Part shown: positions 1-10,769 of the stretch, piece by piece | Position numbering within the stretch: the first letter of the stretch is position 1 | Layout: each line of letters opens with the position of its first letter | Assembly: GCA_946894095.1 (NCBI GenBank) | Contig: OX335653.1 | Coordinates: 11,227,001-11,291,000 of the forward strand | DNA length: 64,000 bases | Source of the DNA: Incurvaria masculella | Taxonomy: Eukaryota; Arthropoda; Insecta; Lepidoptera; Incurvariidae | Direction of reading: 5' to 3' | Made by a program: the position numbers and the translations under genes | Notes under the pieces: model-generated | The model's input: the letters and a program-made list of their open reading frames with translations, nothing else | Told to the model about the DNA's origin: nothing | Database searches by the model: none

Positions 1-660
1 TTCACTACGTATAAAATTCACAACGTATAAAAGCAGTTTTGTGCAAAACTTCAAAACCAACTCAAACAATAAAATCAACTCTTTTTGTCATGCAGAACGT
101 GTAATAGTCACAACATATAAAAATCCCAAAAAAAAGAAAACCATGCAATACGTATAAAATGTCACGGAGTACTCCACAAAGCGCTCTAATAAGCAAACAT
201 TTAATGCTGAAATTGCTAAAAAGCCGTATTTGTTACGGAGGAAAATATCGCCACAAACTTAACTTAATCTAATCTAACCTAGCCCACCCTAACCTATGTT
301 TACCCATTTTTGTTGAATTGAGAACAAATTGATTGGCGCGCGAGTATATACTTCAAATGTATGACGTTTAGACCGTTTATCGAATGAACAATTTTAACAT
401 TATACGATATGCATGTTTCTCTTTTATTGTTAAATAAACAGTTTTCGATTGAATCTAAGGCATTGAGCCTAATGCTGAGCAGATGCTAAAATTTTATACG
501 TTTTGACTTTTATACGATATAACAGAAATATAGAAAACAGTTATTTAATTTTTTCAACTTCTTCATGCAGTACGTATAAAATTATACGATCTGCCGATTA
601 TACGTTGTGCATGGTTTAAATTTTTTCGTCGAAACATTCTTTTTACGATCTGCATTTTAT
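1..660. repeat. cluster of TACGTATAAAA-like motifs in both orientations
   Basis: About ten copies of a short motif close to TGCAGTACGTATAAAAT lie in this stretch. Forward copies are near 7, 21, 95, 146 and 568; inverted copies (ATTTTATACG and similar) are near 491, 508, 580, 595 and 655. Some sit back to back around ATACGATCTGC. No protein can be supported. The density in both orientations suggests the subterminal repeats of a DNA transposon, or a decayed array of protein-binding sites. I do not recognise the family. Confidence 0.5.
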
Positions 661-1002
661 ACGTTCTGCCGTTCCCCCGTAGAGGCGATAAAAAACATCT
701 TCGAAGTTCTTAATCCTGAGGTACCTCGCTTTCTGTTCTCTGATCGTTGTGCATCGTTGCTGCCATGCCGCCGTTACGGCGTATCCGCGTCAAACTCGTA
801 AGAAAATAGGATATTCTCGGTAGAGTGACTTGCCTTCTATTCGGGCGTTCATTCTCTGTGCATCGCCTTAATGTCGCGTCACTGCAGCGTTACATGAATA
901 TTAGTTTACTTCATGGCCATTCCATAAAATGTGACTTATCTCGCAGTAAAGCGAAAAGAAAAGATGCTCGTTACTACGAAACTGAGTAGGCCGAATTGAA
1001 CC

Positions 1003-1065
1003 TACACTGTATAGGGGCTTGAGTAATGTTCTTCCATGCGAGAGGTTATGGGTTATGCACCACTT
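1003..1065 (+). repeat. fragment of the head of a tRNA-like SINE
   Basis: The stretch resembles the head of the SINE at 3905, sharing the CATGCGAGAGGTTATGGGTT block that corresponds to the anticodon and T arms of a tRNA-Glu-like sequence. It is cut off by the next repeat. It is a relic, not a tRNA gene. Confidence 0.5.
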
Positions 1066-1125
1066 TTTACCCGACTGCGAAAGAAGGAGGGTTATGTTTT
1101 TCGAGTGTATGTATGTATGTATATT
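1066..1125 (+). repeat. retroelement tail with (TATG)n microsatellite
   Basis: A block beginning ACCCGACTGCGAAAGAAGG and running into (TATG)n recurs in inverted orientation at about 30940-31005. A unique block followed by a microsatellite in both copies is what the 3' end of a non-LTR element or SINE looks like. The arm A of the inverted duplication starts within the microsatellite. Confidence 0.55.
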
Positions 1126-2085
1126 TCTTTGTCGCCCCCTGCAGCCTAAACGGCTTGATGGATTTTAGCTTGAGAGGTGTCGTTACATTCGTCTTGATTG
1201 TGAGAGTGACACTGGGTATATCAAAATCATAAAAAAAATCATGGCTGATTTTTGGCGGCAAATTATGTGTTTTCAAATATTTTTTTTCTTGAAACATATC
1301 GAGTGGGGTATCAAACTAAAGGGTTTTCTAAATAGTTTACAAAAAGGTATGCAACTTATATGTTTAAATGTAATTTGGAATAAGAAATTCCAAAAACATC
1401 AAAATATTCAACGTTAAAAATTAATTCAAATGATTTTTGTTTACGCAAGCGCGCTTGTTACACCAACTCAGGTCATATACTCCTCTTTTCACTACCTCCA
1501 GCTATATGGAATGTAGTTTCGGTTACATTGCATATTTATATGGTGTAACCGAAAGATAACTTTGGGATGTCTGTAACTGGAAGTGGTGGATCCGGGCGAT
1601 AGTCAGATAGATTTTCGACATTCTCGGTCGCCGCATAGACCAATATCACCATCATTGCTTTACTATCAGCATTCTGCACCTGCACAGCTCATAAATCCAT
1701 ACTTCCGTTGTCAATGGGTGTCACGCTGGGGAAGGTCCGCTTGTTCCACAAGAGGGCGACTCTACAGTGCCGAGATACTGTGGTGCCCAAAATCGGTACC
1801 AATCTGATAATATCTAAAAGCTTTACCAAAGATAAGAAAACTTTCCATGAAGATGTCGTCAGCCCCCTGATGAGGACTTATGTTACATAGGGTACATTAG
1901 ATATGATCGTCATCATAATATCGCTGATCTTTAACCGTGCGTCCTTGGGAGCAGTGGGAAGGAAAATCACGGCTTTGCCAAAGTTGGGTTTATCATCATA
2001 TATCACATATTATTAACACGTTATATTATTGAAAATAATAAACCAGGACTTCATGTACGCATTAAATCATGAACGTTATATTTTG

Positions 2086-2193
2086 ATGGGCTTTGGAGGC
2101 AAGAAACAAGAAACGCTCACTTGGGATGTAACAGTTTATAAGCTCCAAGGTAACACATTCGATCAGGCGATTGTGGACCTCAGGCCCACATAA
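2086..2193 (+). pseudogene. PIF1/Helitron-type helicase fragment
   Basis: The frame reads ...WDVTVYKLQGNTFDQ followed by AIVDLRPT and a stop. This is the terminal helicase motif (hydrophobic-HK-x-QG-x-T-hydrophobic-D-x-hydrophobic-V-DLG) of PIF1-like and Helitron helicases; compare IHKMQGSTVDHAVVYLG in the intact Helitron ORF of this window. Nothing upstream is readable. The inverted copy at 22668-22792 keeps the last Gly of the motif and a longer tail. It is a relic of a rolling-circle element or captured helicase gene. Confidence 0.6.
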
Positions 2194-2462
2194 ATTTGCA
2201 AACGATGAATCCAGGTCTCTTTCGCCGCATCCAGTTAAAGTTCTAATCTGTGAAACTGGAACTTAACTAGCACAATAATTAAATAAAAATGGCTTTAACA
2301 ATGCTTTTGACTCACATTCAAAGCTGTCAGTCAAGAGACAACTTCCAGTCTTATGAAGTAGTGGATATAAATATTATAATCATGGTTATTATGGAGATTA
2401 TTGAATTTTAACTAGCAGTTAGTTTATACATGGATGAAATCCTGTGATCAAAGCGATTACTA

Positions 2463-3479
2463 CAGGGTCCGTCACTTGAACTGTTACTTCTATTTTCAAA
2501 ATAATAATGACAGCACGCAAAATTTTGGTGACACGTCAATTTGTTTCATTGTTTTTAAGTGGGCGAAAAGAGCGGGAACAAATTTGAATTGTATAATACA
2601 TTTTCGCAATGGATATTAAACCTAACATTGTGAACGTTTTGTATTTGACCGGAAAATCACAACCAGTCATCGTTCGGGAGCTCCGACATTTACACGTAAA
2701 CAAAATGTTAGTGCATCGAACCATTAAGCGTTAAAACCTAGCATTACTAAACGGCATAGAGGCGGTCATCCGAAAATAGCAATATCACATGATATGGTTC
2801 GAAAGGTAAAGGCTCAAATTCAAGGAAATCCTCACCAGTGTTCTGCAAAATTTGCGAAAAGTCAGACAATACCCGACTCAAGTAATCGGCGCATACTGAA
2901 ATAAAAAGAAATGCAAAAATTATCGCATCTTAGTTCAGCGCAGAAGGCAGTTCGACTACAAAGAGCTCAAGCAATGAAAGTCTTGCGTGGCGATCTGGAA
3001 AACATAGTTTTTTCTGATGAAAAAATGTTTACTGTCTAACAGTATATAAACAAACAACATTTTCGCGTTTGGCTACAGGGCAAATCCAACGAGAATTTCG
3101 ACGATGGAGTTCCCGTTCGTAAGCAAGCGCCCGCTTCTGTTATGGTCTCGGCTGCAGTGACCGCAAATGGTCGCTATTCACTCGTGTTTATCGAGAAGGG
3201 CGTCAAAGTCAACCAGCAAGTGTGTGCAAAAGTTGTTAAATGTGGCGCTCATACCATGTGCGCGTGTAAACAATGCAGTACGAAACGCTGGACGTTCCAA
3301 CAACACTCAGCATCGTCTCAGAAAGCTCTTATCCATGGATCAAAGGAGGCTATATCGAACAATAACAATTATTGTCTTAAAATTAAATGTTTTATTGTGA
3401 TATAATTTTTAACGAACCGTATTTCAATTAACTAAATAACATCATTTTCAATTGGTAACACTTCGAGTGACGGACCCTG
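2463..3479 (+). mobile_element. mariner/Tc1-superfamily relic, copy A
   Basis: The 1,017-bp element has inverted ends starting CAGGGTCCGTCACTTGAA (right end TTCGAGTGACGGACCCTG) and a TA duplication on both sides (2461-2462 and 3480-3481), as expected for mariner/Tc1 insertion. Transposase pieces are readable in shifted frames: an N-terminal helix-turn-helix piece from about 2609, a catalytic-core piece with FSDEKMF near 3010, and VMVSAAVTANGR near 3140. Frameshifts and stops separate them, so no functional transposase is made. It lies inside inverted-duplication arm A and has a counterpart in arm B. Confidence 0.85.
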
Positions 3480-3562
3480 TATATAACCACAGGATTTGAG
3501 TGTCGAACTGTTCGCTTATAAATTTAGTGTAACTGTTATCAACGATGATGAGAGGGAGATTC

Positions 3563-3800
3563 TAAAAAAACCATATATAGGGTGTTAACGGAGATATGGT
3601 CCAAACGCTAATCACGTATTCCTCGGCATATTTGGAGCTAAAAAGGTAGAAGATATTTTGTTGTACGACTTGAAAAAGATCCTCCCCATACATTTCAAAT
3701 ACCTAAAAATAAAATGTATATCCTTTTTGTTTCTAATATGCCAAGGAATACGTTAACGTTTGGACCATACCTCCACTAAAACCTTGTATATATCGGCATA
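3563..3800. mobile_element. small foldback MITE, copy A
   Basis: The left part (ATGGTCCAAACG ... GTATTCCTCGGCATATT) is the approximate reverse complement of the right part (AATATGCCAAGGAATACG ... CGTTTGGACCAT), giving imperfect arms of ~65 bp around a ~90-bp centre. TATATA lies at both edges. No coding capacity. The same structure is at 20938-21165 in arm B. Confidence 0.65.
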
Positions 3801-3904
3801 TGATCAAAATTCGTTGAATGAGGGAATCTCATTCTATGAACTGATGACTTCATTAAAGCCTTAAAGATAACATGAAGAAACTTTTAGAAAATGTAGTTTT
3901 GTTT

Positions 3905-4275
3905 TAATAGGGAGTAGGGACTAAAATATTGCCTTTCATGCAAGAGGTTATGGGTTAAAATCCTCGCATCTGTTATACACCACTTTATCTTGCGAGTGGT
4001 TCATGGTTCGGAACCCATGTAAAACTGCAGGTCACCTTACCCTACTAGGTGACAGGGTTAAGCCCGCCTGGGTTCGTATCACCGCATTAGGAAAAACTAT
4101 GGACGAAGTGGCAATAGATCGTTGTCTGTATTTTCCACCCATGGTATCCGTGTGCAGCCGTGATTCTGTGTAAAGGAAGGTCCTGGCCTGTCACCTAATT
4201 CCTTCTGGAATTTGTTGAATTAGGCTTATATCGTGACGGTAGTTGTGTTACATTAGCCATCCATGTCAGGTTCCA
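3905..4275 (+). repeat. tRNA-derived SINE, near full length
   Basis: The head (3910-3965) resembles a tRNA-Glu(TTC)-type sequence: a D-arm-like segment, an anticodon arm with TTGC/GCAA stem and loop CTTTCAT, then a T-arm-like segment. In the arm-B copy that segment reads GGTTCAAATCC, a match to the pol III B box. The body contains AACCCATGTAAAACTGCAGG, GGAAGGTCCTGGCCTG and an end CCATCCATGTC. Related or partial copies are at 5190, 13270, 20447 (inverted), 30240, 33890, 41695 and 42065. The recurring 3' end points to a retroposed family. Confidence 0.7.
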
Positions 4276-4396
4276 TAATAATACCTAACCTTACTTTCGT
4301 TGGAATTTATTAACGTGCAGATATTTAAATGATAAATGCATGCTCTACGAAAACTAAAAATTATATAAATAAAACAAATTATTTAAAAATATAAAA

Positions 4397-5155
4397 AAAC
4401 CCGACAGCGTAAAAAATTGTAACTTAAAATTGACTTAGTAAAGGAACTGAAAAGATAGAAACAAGTTGAAAAATTGAATATTTGTTGTGTTTGAATGATC
4501 ATGGTTGACAGTGTTTACAAACGCAGTCGGAGGCATAAGATACATTAACTACGATTTATATTTTTAATAGTGTGCCTATGCAAATTTCACGATGGTCGGT
4601 TGAGTTCGCGAAACAGACAAACTTACTTTCGTATTTATTATATGACAGTTAGGAGATTATAATTTGTCTCAATAAGTATATTTTTGCTATACCCATATCA
4701 CTAAGAAATCGCTAGTCATTAATAATGGAATGTATTGGGAAATATATAATATATCATTATATAATTCATATTGTGCATCAAATACATTAACTATGATTTA
4801 TATTTTTTTGTTATTAAATTCATTGAAAGTGTACCTATGTAAATTTCATGATGATTGGTGACACCGAGAACGAGAAAAAAACCCACTTTATACATAAAAA
4901 TGAAAGATAGGATATTGGAACTTCCCCCACTACGTATTTTCTTGCTCCACCGAAATAATCCATAAAATCGCTAGTCATTTACTATGGAACGTACTGGGGC
5001 TATTTGATGCCTCCGACTGCGTTTGTAAACACTGTCAACCATGATCATTCAAACACAACAAATATTCAATTTTTCAACTTGTTTCTATCTTTTCAGTTCC
5101 TTTACTAAGTCAATTTTAAGTTACAATTTTTTACGCTGTCGGGTTTTTTTATATT
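4397..5155. mobile_element. foldback element with ~140-bp terminal inverted repeats, copy A
   Basis: The element begins AAAACCCGACAGCGTAAAAA and ends with its reverse complement. The two arms (about 4400-4540 and 5010-5150) match almost base for base. The centre contains two related direct segments, each with ACATTAACTA(C/T)GATTTATA followed by GCAAATTTCA/GTAAATTTCA. No open frame. Non-autonomous DNA transposon (foldback/MITE) of unassigned superfamily. It forms one edge of the 4-kb inverted duplication. Confidence 0.8.
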
Positions 5156-5189
5156 TTTAAATAATTTTTATAATTGCATTTCGTTACGA

Positions 5190-5462
5190 ATACGAGCTGT
5201 GCATTGGTTCCCATGAAAAACTGTAGGTCCCCTTCCCCTACTATGTGGTAGGGTTAAGCCCGCCCGCGTCGGTACTACCGCATTGGATGAAACTATGGTT
5301 GAAGCGGCAATGAAAAATTGTCCGTGTTTTCCATCCAGTTCAATGTAGCCGTGCTCATAATAGGAAGGTCCTGGCATGGCACAAAATGCCTTCATGAATG
5401 AAGTGTACTGTGCTAATATCACATCGGTAGTTGTGTAGTATTGGCCATCCATGTCAAATTGC
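5190..5462 (+). repeat. SINE copy, partial
   Basis: A diverged copy of the SINE at 3905: it shares GGTTCCCATGAAAAACTGTAGG-like, GGTTAAGCCCGCC, GGAAGGTCCTGGC and GGCCATCCATGTCA blocks in the same order. The tRNA-like head is missing. An open frame on the minus strand here is accidental. Confidence 0.65.
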
Positions 5463-8280
5463 ATATTTTTTTACCAAATCTTAGATATTTTTTACATTTT
5501 ATATCTTATATTCAATTTTATACTCAATAATGTAAATGTTAAATCATACCTGATATTGATTGCGCGTTTTTATAAATGTTTTTGGCATCATATTTATATT
5601 TTTATTCAATGAACCCTGCGACTACTCTGATTGTATTTTTTTTTATTTGGATATTTTGAAACTTAATCACGCTTTAACAGTTAAATCGATTTGTATTTTT
5701 TGATACAGTCGCACTGATAACAAACCAAGCCGCCGCCACTAGTTATTGCTTGCGTTCAATACGTCTTTTTAAAACATAATAAATGTTAGGATTATATTTA
5801 GCTTACAAGTTTAAGATAATCTAATCAATTCGCGCGGGTTTGCCGGTGTTAAAATTTTCCAAATTACCAATACATAATTTAGCGTCGTGCTAAGTAGCGT
5901 ATAAAAAGGGGTATAAGTCGAGTTACACGTTCGTAGAAACCGCTTTAAATGGGATCTGTGGCTCTCTAGTTATTAGCTGATATACAGAGAGACGGAAGAC
6001 CTTGGATTTTGTAAGTATGTAGCAGAGATTATTGATATGTACTGATATTCGATAAAAAGGTAATTTCATCGGTTTAAAGTAATTCAAGCACAGATTAGTA
6101 TCATCCAAACTGTATTGAGTACGTACTGCTTAAGGTCTTTGTTTTGTTACATTTTTCGAAATTTTCCAAATCCTCTAATTTGAAAATTTTCCAAAAAACT
6201 TAATTTAAAAAAATCTAAATGATTATTGAACCTGCTCACAAATTTTAACGAGAATGAGTTGAGGAATGTGACCTGTAGAGGAAAACAGCCGGAGATACGA
6301 AATCATTTTTATCCAAGCTGAAGCAGAGACGCTTCGCTCGGTAGATTAGGTTTCTGTCATGTTTTTACTCATCCTCGGGATTTTGGGAGGTCATAAGTCC
6401 TTTTCAGGAAATAATTTCATCAAATAACATTTTTCATGATGCAACGATACATCGTAAAATCCTATACATTTTATTTCCTGCTTATATTATACAACGAGCC
6501 TCTCTTTGCATAGCTTAAAATTTGCTTCGCGCACAAAATCCTAATAGAATGTTTTTGTATTTTTCTCATTTCGTACTTACCTAACGATTTAGGCCACAGA
6601 ACAAAAGTTTATATTTAAGTATATGCATAAAATGTTTCTATATGGCCGAAACTTTAAAAACTGAATCGACCAAAATGCTCATGGTACGTCGCCTTCATGC
6701 CACTAATTGCGGTCCCATTTAGGTATCAAACGTACCAAACAGATCTTCGAACTCCATGGTACTAAATATGTAAATACGTTCTTTATTGCTGTGGTCGCTC
6801 TCAAACCATCATAACTCTAATGTTTTCTGTTGATGGCAGCATTTAAAGGGAAAATGCTTTAGCTATAAGAAAAAAAAATGTGTTTTGACACCAGGCGAAG
6901 TTTCTTGATGGTTCTTCTTCGCCCTTGGTAATCCAACCGTCTTTAAACATTAAGAATCGAAAAATGTGTGTACACCAATGAAGGCCATTTTGAGTATCAT
7001 TTTTTAACATAGTTTTAATTATAATAGCTTAAGTTGTAAGTATTAGAACTAAGAACCTAACAGGGCTTACATGATCACTTCGTATGCCCAAACCCTTTAA
7101 AATAAAGATATAAAATATAAATATAATAATGAAAAAAAAAAATTCATCAGACTTGTCACTGAATGAGAACCAGTACTTCTCGATTTCTGCAACCTGAAAA
7201 AGCAATGTGCCTTCCACGAGAATCGAGAGAGATGTATAGAGATAGAGACAGAGGTCGCAGCACCTATAAAGGGACTGCGCGCGGATCCGCGTTAATCCCG
7301 AACTCTCTCACCGGAACTCTTTAAAGGCTGCTACAGTAAATAAGTGGAGTCCCTTCAGTGATTAACTCTCTCCGTGCGCACAGTAATGCGTTTCGGTGTC
7401 CTACTGCGACGTCGCGACGGCTTAGCTGGGAAGACCTTTGTGAGAATCCTTTTATGTTTTATGGTGATACGGTAATGACACGCATACGTACATACCTCTA
7501 TCATCATGCTGCTTACGCGAAAGTGTAGATAGGTACGATCAGAGCATATCTGTTTCGCTCCTTCTACTGACATACATGCTCTGCAATGCTTTGAATGATT
7601 GTAGGGTTCCTACGTACGTGGCATTTTTATAACACACTGGTGTTGGTGGCTGTTCCGAGAAATCGAGGGTGCTTGAAATCGCCTAATATACCTAACCACG
7701 AGGAGGCACCACACCAGCCGATTTGCTAACTGTTGCCGCGCTATCGACTATTTTATATTTTTTTGGAAGAATCCAGGGTGTGAAGGTATAAGGAAAATCT
7801 CTCGATGGCAAATGGTGCGATGCGGCAAAGAAACGAGTTTGGGTTCTATAAAGCCTTACGTCATACAAAAATGATTGCTGTCATTGTTTGTGGCGAGTGC
7901 TCCAGGTATAGGTTGGATGAGGAGAGATAAGGGATTCTCGTCTCACAGACCAGTGTCAACAGACTAAGTTACCCTACAAACTGCCTGTGGCTCAGGTACT
8001 CAGATTGGTAAGTTTTAGGTTTCAAACAAGGTTTCAAGTGGGTTTAAATTTTAAAGAAAAAGTCGTTACCCCTGTAAAAATAACCCTACGAAGCATTTTA
8101 CCAATCTGGTCATACGTTGTTCTTCTAGATTATGTAAGACAAGACTTTTAGACAAGACAAGTACATTAAAATGCTGTCTTTCATTGAAAGAAGAAATTCC
8201 TTTAGGAATGCATATTAATAAGGTAACATATTCCGGAGAAAAGTACACTAAACGGCTAAAATCGAAGTACATAGTTGTGT
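5463..8280. other. non-coding interval, no gene recognised
   Basis: AT-rich DNA with no open frame showing family similarity, no recognisable exon chain and no repeat shared with the rest of the window. A short GC-richer block with CpG dinucleotides is at about 7250-7330 (GGACTGCGCGCGGATCCGCG, followed by ACTCTCTCACCGGAACTC); it could be a promoter or a conserved regulatory block, but nothing downstream reads as an exon. Confidence 0.5.
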
Positions 8281-8284
8281 ACTA

Positions 8285-8410
8285 CCAGCAGTATTCAAAG
8301 TGGGCGAACTAACTTAAGTAATCGTATCAAGGTCAGACTAAACCGGTTTTTGTATGTTTATTCCTGTGCTAATCTCGTACTAAGTTTTGACATGCTCTCT
8401 CTGAATACCC
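8285..8410 (+). repeat. dispersed repeat shared with 63785-63915
   Basis: Both places contain CAGCAGTATT, AAGTGGGCG(A/G)ACTAAC, AAACCGGTTTTTGTATG and GTGCTAATCTCGTACTAAGT in the same order. Short non-coding interspersed repeat of unknown class. Confidence 0.6.
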
Positions 8411-8692
8411 CTATACGACTTGTATGGTAATTTCTAAACAATTATGAACAAATCGTTTACAAATTTATTCATTACTTTTTTGTTATTATTACATACAGTT
8501 TTAAAATCGTACTTAGTCTGAAGAAATGGTTAATTTATAATCATGTCAATTCGGTCATTGAGAATTTTTATAAATATCGTTTTTTTAGTTCTTATTTTAT
8601 AAAACTGCTAACAACATTTTAACTTACAACAAATGAACAAAATAATCTAGAATATACAATCTAATAAATAATATAAAGGGGAAAGTTTGTAA

Positions 8693-9200
8693 TAATGGAT
8701 GGATGGATGGATGGATGGATGGATGGATGGATGTTTGTTACTCTTTCACGTAAAAACTACTGAATGGATTCTAATGAAACTTTACAATAATATAGCTTAT
8801 ACATCAGAATAACACATAGGCTACAATTTATGTGCCCATGGGCTTTAGAACTTTCACGGGGCTGCGAAAACGATGCCGGTAGCGATACTTCACACTAGGG
8901 GGAGAGGAGCCGGGGGCGGTAGCGGGGAGCGGCGGCGGGGGGAGGGCAGACGTCGTGACTGTTTGGTGTCCGTTTGGCGAATTTTCAAGGCACTAGCGAT
9001 TTGTAAAACTTAGTACATGTACATTTAACTACCCGGGAATTAGGATTGGCTAAATAGAATTCAGTTCCGCTTACGCTAAGATGGGGCTGTCATACAAACT
9101 GCAATGCTATGCACGGCTCGGCTTTGCGGCGGCAGCGCTTACTTTTACTGAAGTACGGCTTGGTATTTCCTGCAACTTTAGGACTACTTGGCATCACGCT
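8693..9200 (+). repeat. lepidopteran microsatellite-headed interspersed repeat
   Basis: A (GGAT)n run (8697-8732) is followed by ACTCTTTCACGTAAAAACTACTG and CTTTACAATAATATAGC, then a GC-rich tract (8875-8950). This order, a microsatellite joined to a conserved unit, matches microsatellite-associated interspersed elements known from moth and butterfly genomes, probably Helitron-related. The 3' limit is uncertain. Confidence 0.5.
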
Positions 9201-9309
9201 AAATCGCCGGAGGAGCGACCAACAGAATAAAATCTTTGAGAACCAATTACTCGATTTAGATGTGCATTGTATCTACGTCTAGCCTGATTCTACCAAAAAC
9301 TTATAGACT

Positions 9310-9799
9310 ACAAAATATAACGCTTCATTACCAGAAGGGTAAGTAGTGAGTCTTAAAGTCTTATAACATGCGAACCACTTACCTGATTTATATGCGTATT
9401 TTATCAATGTATAGCATCTCTGGGAGCAGTCAGGTTCGAGATGGGTTACTGTTTTCGATGTTGAGGCTGGCTGTGGGTTGGAGTCCACGCAAAACTTACC
9501 TACGTTACACGTTACTTACTAGGTAAGCAATGTAGCAGTGAAAGTGCAGAAAGGTTCTCGCGGCAAATGTTTTTTTTTAAATAGCCACCAAACGTCAACG
9601 AAGCTCTAAATGGGAATTATTGGATGTTTCTCATTAAATCATGCTATTTCGGCTCGAACGATCTTGATTAAATTTGGTACATGGATACATTGTCCTGGAC
9701 CAGTTTGACCCTATTTTGGACCAGTCATGTTGGCTACTTTTTATCCATGAGATAATTTAGCCGACACCAACCCGAGCGGAGCCGGGTACCGCAGCTAGT
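9310..9799 (+). mobile_element. non-autonomous Helitron relic, + orientation
   Basis: The 3' end shows the Helitron signature: a short hairpin (CCCGAGCGGAGCCGGG) followed after 8 bases by CTAGT (9795-9799). The body shares blocks in order with the inverted copy at 43927-44340 (CAGTCAGGTTCGAGATGGGTTACTG-type segment, TTTTTTTTAAATAGCCACCAAA, GGACCAGT and ATAATTTAGCC) and with 10395-10725. No coding capacity, so it would need a Helitron Rep-helicase in trans. The end differs from that of the autonomous Helitron at 34-40 kb. Confidence 0.7.
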
Positions 9800-9859
9800 C
9801 AAATAATAATAGAAAGTTAAAATTGTGCTATTTATATAAAATAAACGCACATTCTTACA

Positions 9860-10260
9860 CGATTCAGCGGATCGGAGCTGTCGGCGCGCACTCACAATAG
9901 GACCCTCCGCCGGCGGCTCGCGCAGACGTTTCGTAAAATCCGGTCCATTATAAAAATTAAGGCGATCCCGTCGTGTATATTTACCTAGATTTGTTCATTA
10001 AGAAAGCCATTACACGTAGCAGGGACGAGACGCACAAAGCGACTCTCGGGCGGAACGGGGGAGGAGCCCCGAACTAGCCAATTTAAATGCAAAACCGTTT
10101 AATTAGGTAGATGGAGTTTTCTATCGGTGACGTAGGCGCTCGGTCGGGCTTACTCGTGCTCTGGGGTGGCTTTTTGTGTTCAATTTGTGGTAAATAGGAC
10201 CTTAACAGGCGCACTCGGCACCAGGTGGCTTTGATCACGGGGTGTAATTTAGATTTTTTT
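9860..10260. other. CpG-rich unique segment
   Basis: This stretch is richer in G+C and CpG than its surroundings (CGGAGCTGTCGGCGCGCACTC, CCTCCGCCGGCGGCTCGCGC in pieces; GACTCTCGGGCGGAACGGGGG). It has no open frame of note and is not repeated elsewhere in the window. It may be an old regulatory sequence or an untranslated exon of an unseen gene. I cannot assign it. Confidence 0.3.
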
Positions 10261-10394
10261 CACAAAATTGGCTCTTACGCTGATTGTACCTTGATTGTAT
10301 TTTAAATTTTTCAGAAGATGGAGTTAAGCATCGGGTAGGACGAGAGTGGTGACCGAAATCCATCCGTGTAGTGGTAGCATAGCCCCGTATTAAG

Positions 10395-10725
10395 ACTAGC
10401 TGCGGTACCCGGCTCCGCTCGAGTTAATGTCGGGATGAATTATTTCATGGATAAAAAGTAGCCCAAAGGGCTGGTCCAAGACAATGTATTTATTCATCTA
10501 TCAAATTTAATCAATATCGTTTTTTGTGTAGTTAAATTTCTGTATAATTTTCTTTGTGCGTAAACTGTGGGCATGCCTCAAAATAAATAAATAAATCGTT
10601 TGAGCCGATATGGCATGATTTAATGAGAAACAACCATTTCCATTTATAGCTTCGTAAACATGTGGTGAATATTTAAAAAAAAAATATTTGCCGCCAAACC
10701 TTGATGCACATGCACTGCCTGAAGT
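10395..10725 (-). mobile_element. non-autonomous Helitron relic, - orientation
   Basis: The left edge ACTAGCTGCGGTACCCGG is the inverted Helitron end seen at 9781-9799. The body continues with AAAAAGTAGCCCAAAGGGCTGG, interrupted by an inserted AT-rich piece ending (AAAT)n at about 10590, and resumes at CGTTTGAGCCGATATGGC. Non-coding. Confidence 0.65.
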
Positions 10726-10731
10726 TTAGAA

Positions 10732-10769
10732 GTGGCTTTAGGGCTAAAGTCCTTTAGCCCTAAAGCCAC
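10732..10769. repeat. perfect 18-bp hairpin palindrome
   Basis: The arm GTGGCTTTAGGGCTAAAG (10732-10749) is followed by two bases and then its exact reverse complement (10752-10769). There is no U-run typical of an intrinsic terminator, and no gene next to it. It lies just outside the Helitron relic at 10395-10725. Confidence 0.9.

Larger units (their letters stand above)
1105..5155 (+). repeat. inverted duplication, arm A (~4.05 kb)
   Basis: This stretch is present again, reverse complemented and in the same internal order, at 19547-23765. Shared blocks in order are a helicase relic, a mariner relic with its TA duplications, a small foldback element, a SINE and a foldback element with ~140-bp arms. 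The copies differ by a few percent and by small indels; arm B has an extra ~121 bp in the mariner. One edge coincides with the terminal arm of the last foldback element, the other with a TATG microsatellite. This could be a composite mobile unit present twice or a segmental inverted duplication. Confidence 0.85.

Noticed and set aside
240..300. TTAACTTAATC...CTAACCTAGCCC... run resembling insect telomere repeat (TTAGG)n
   Set aside because: Only a few imperfect CTAACC words, not an array.
5168..5464. 98-codon minus-strand frame
   Set aside because: It is the reverse strand of a SINE body present many times in the window.
10732..10769. Intrinsic terminator
   Set aside because: Perfect hairpin but no T-run and no bacterial gene context.
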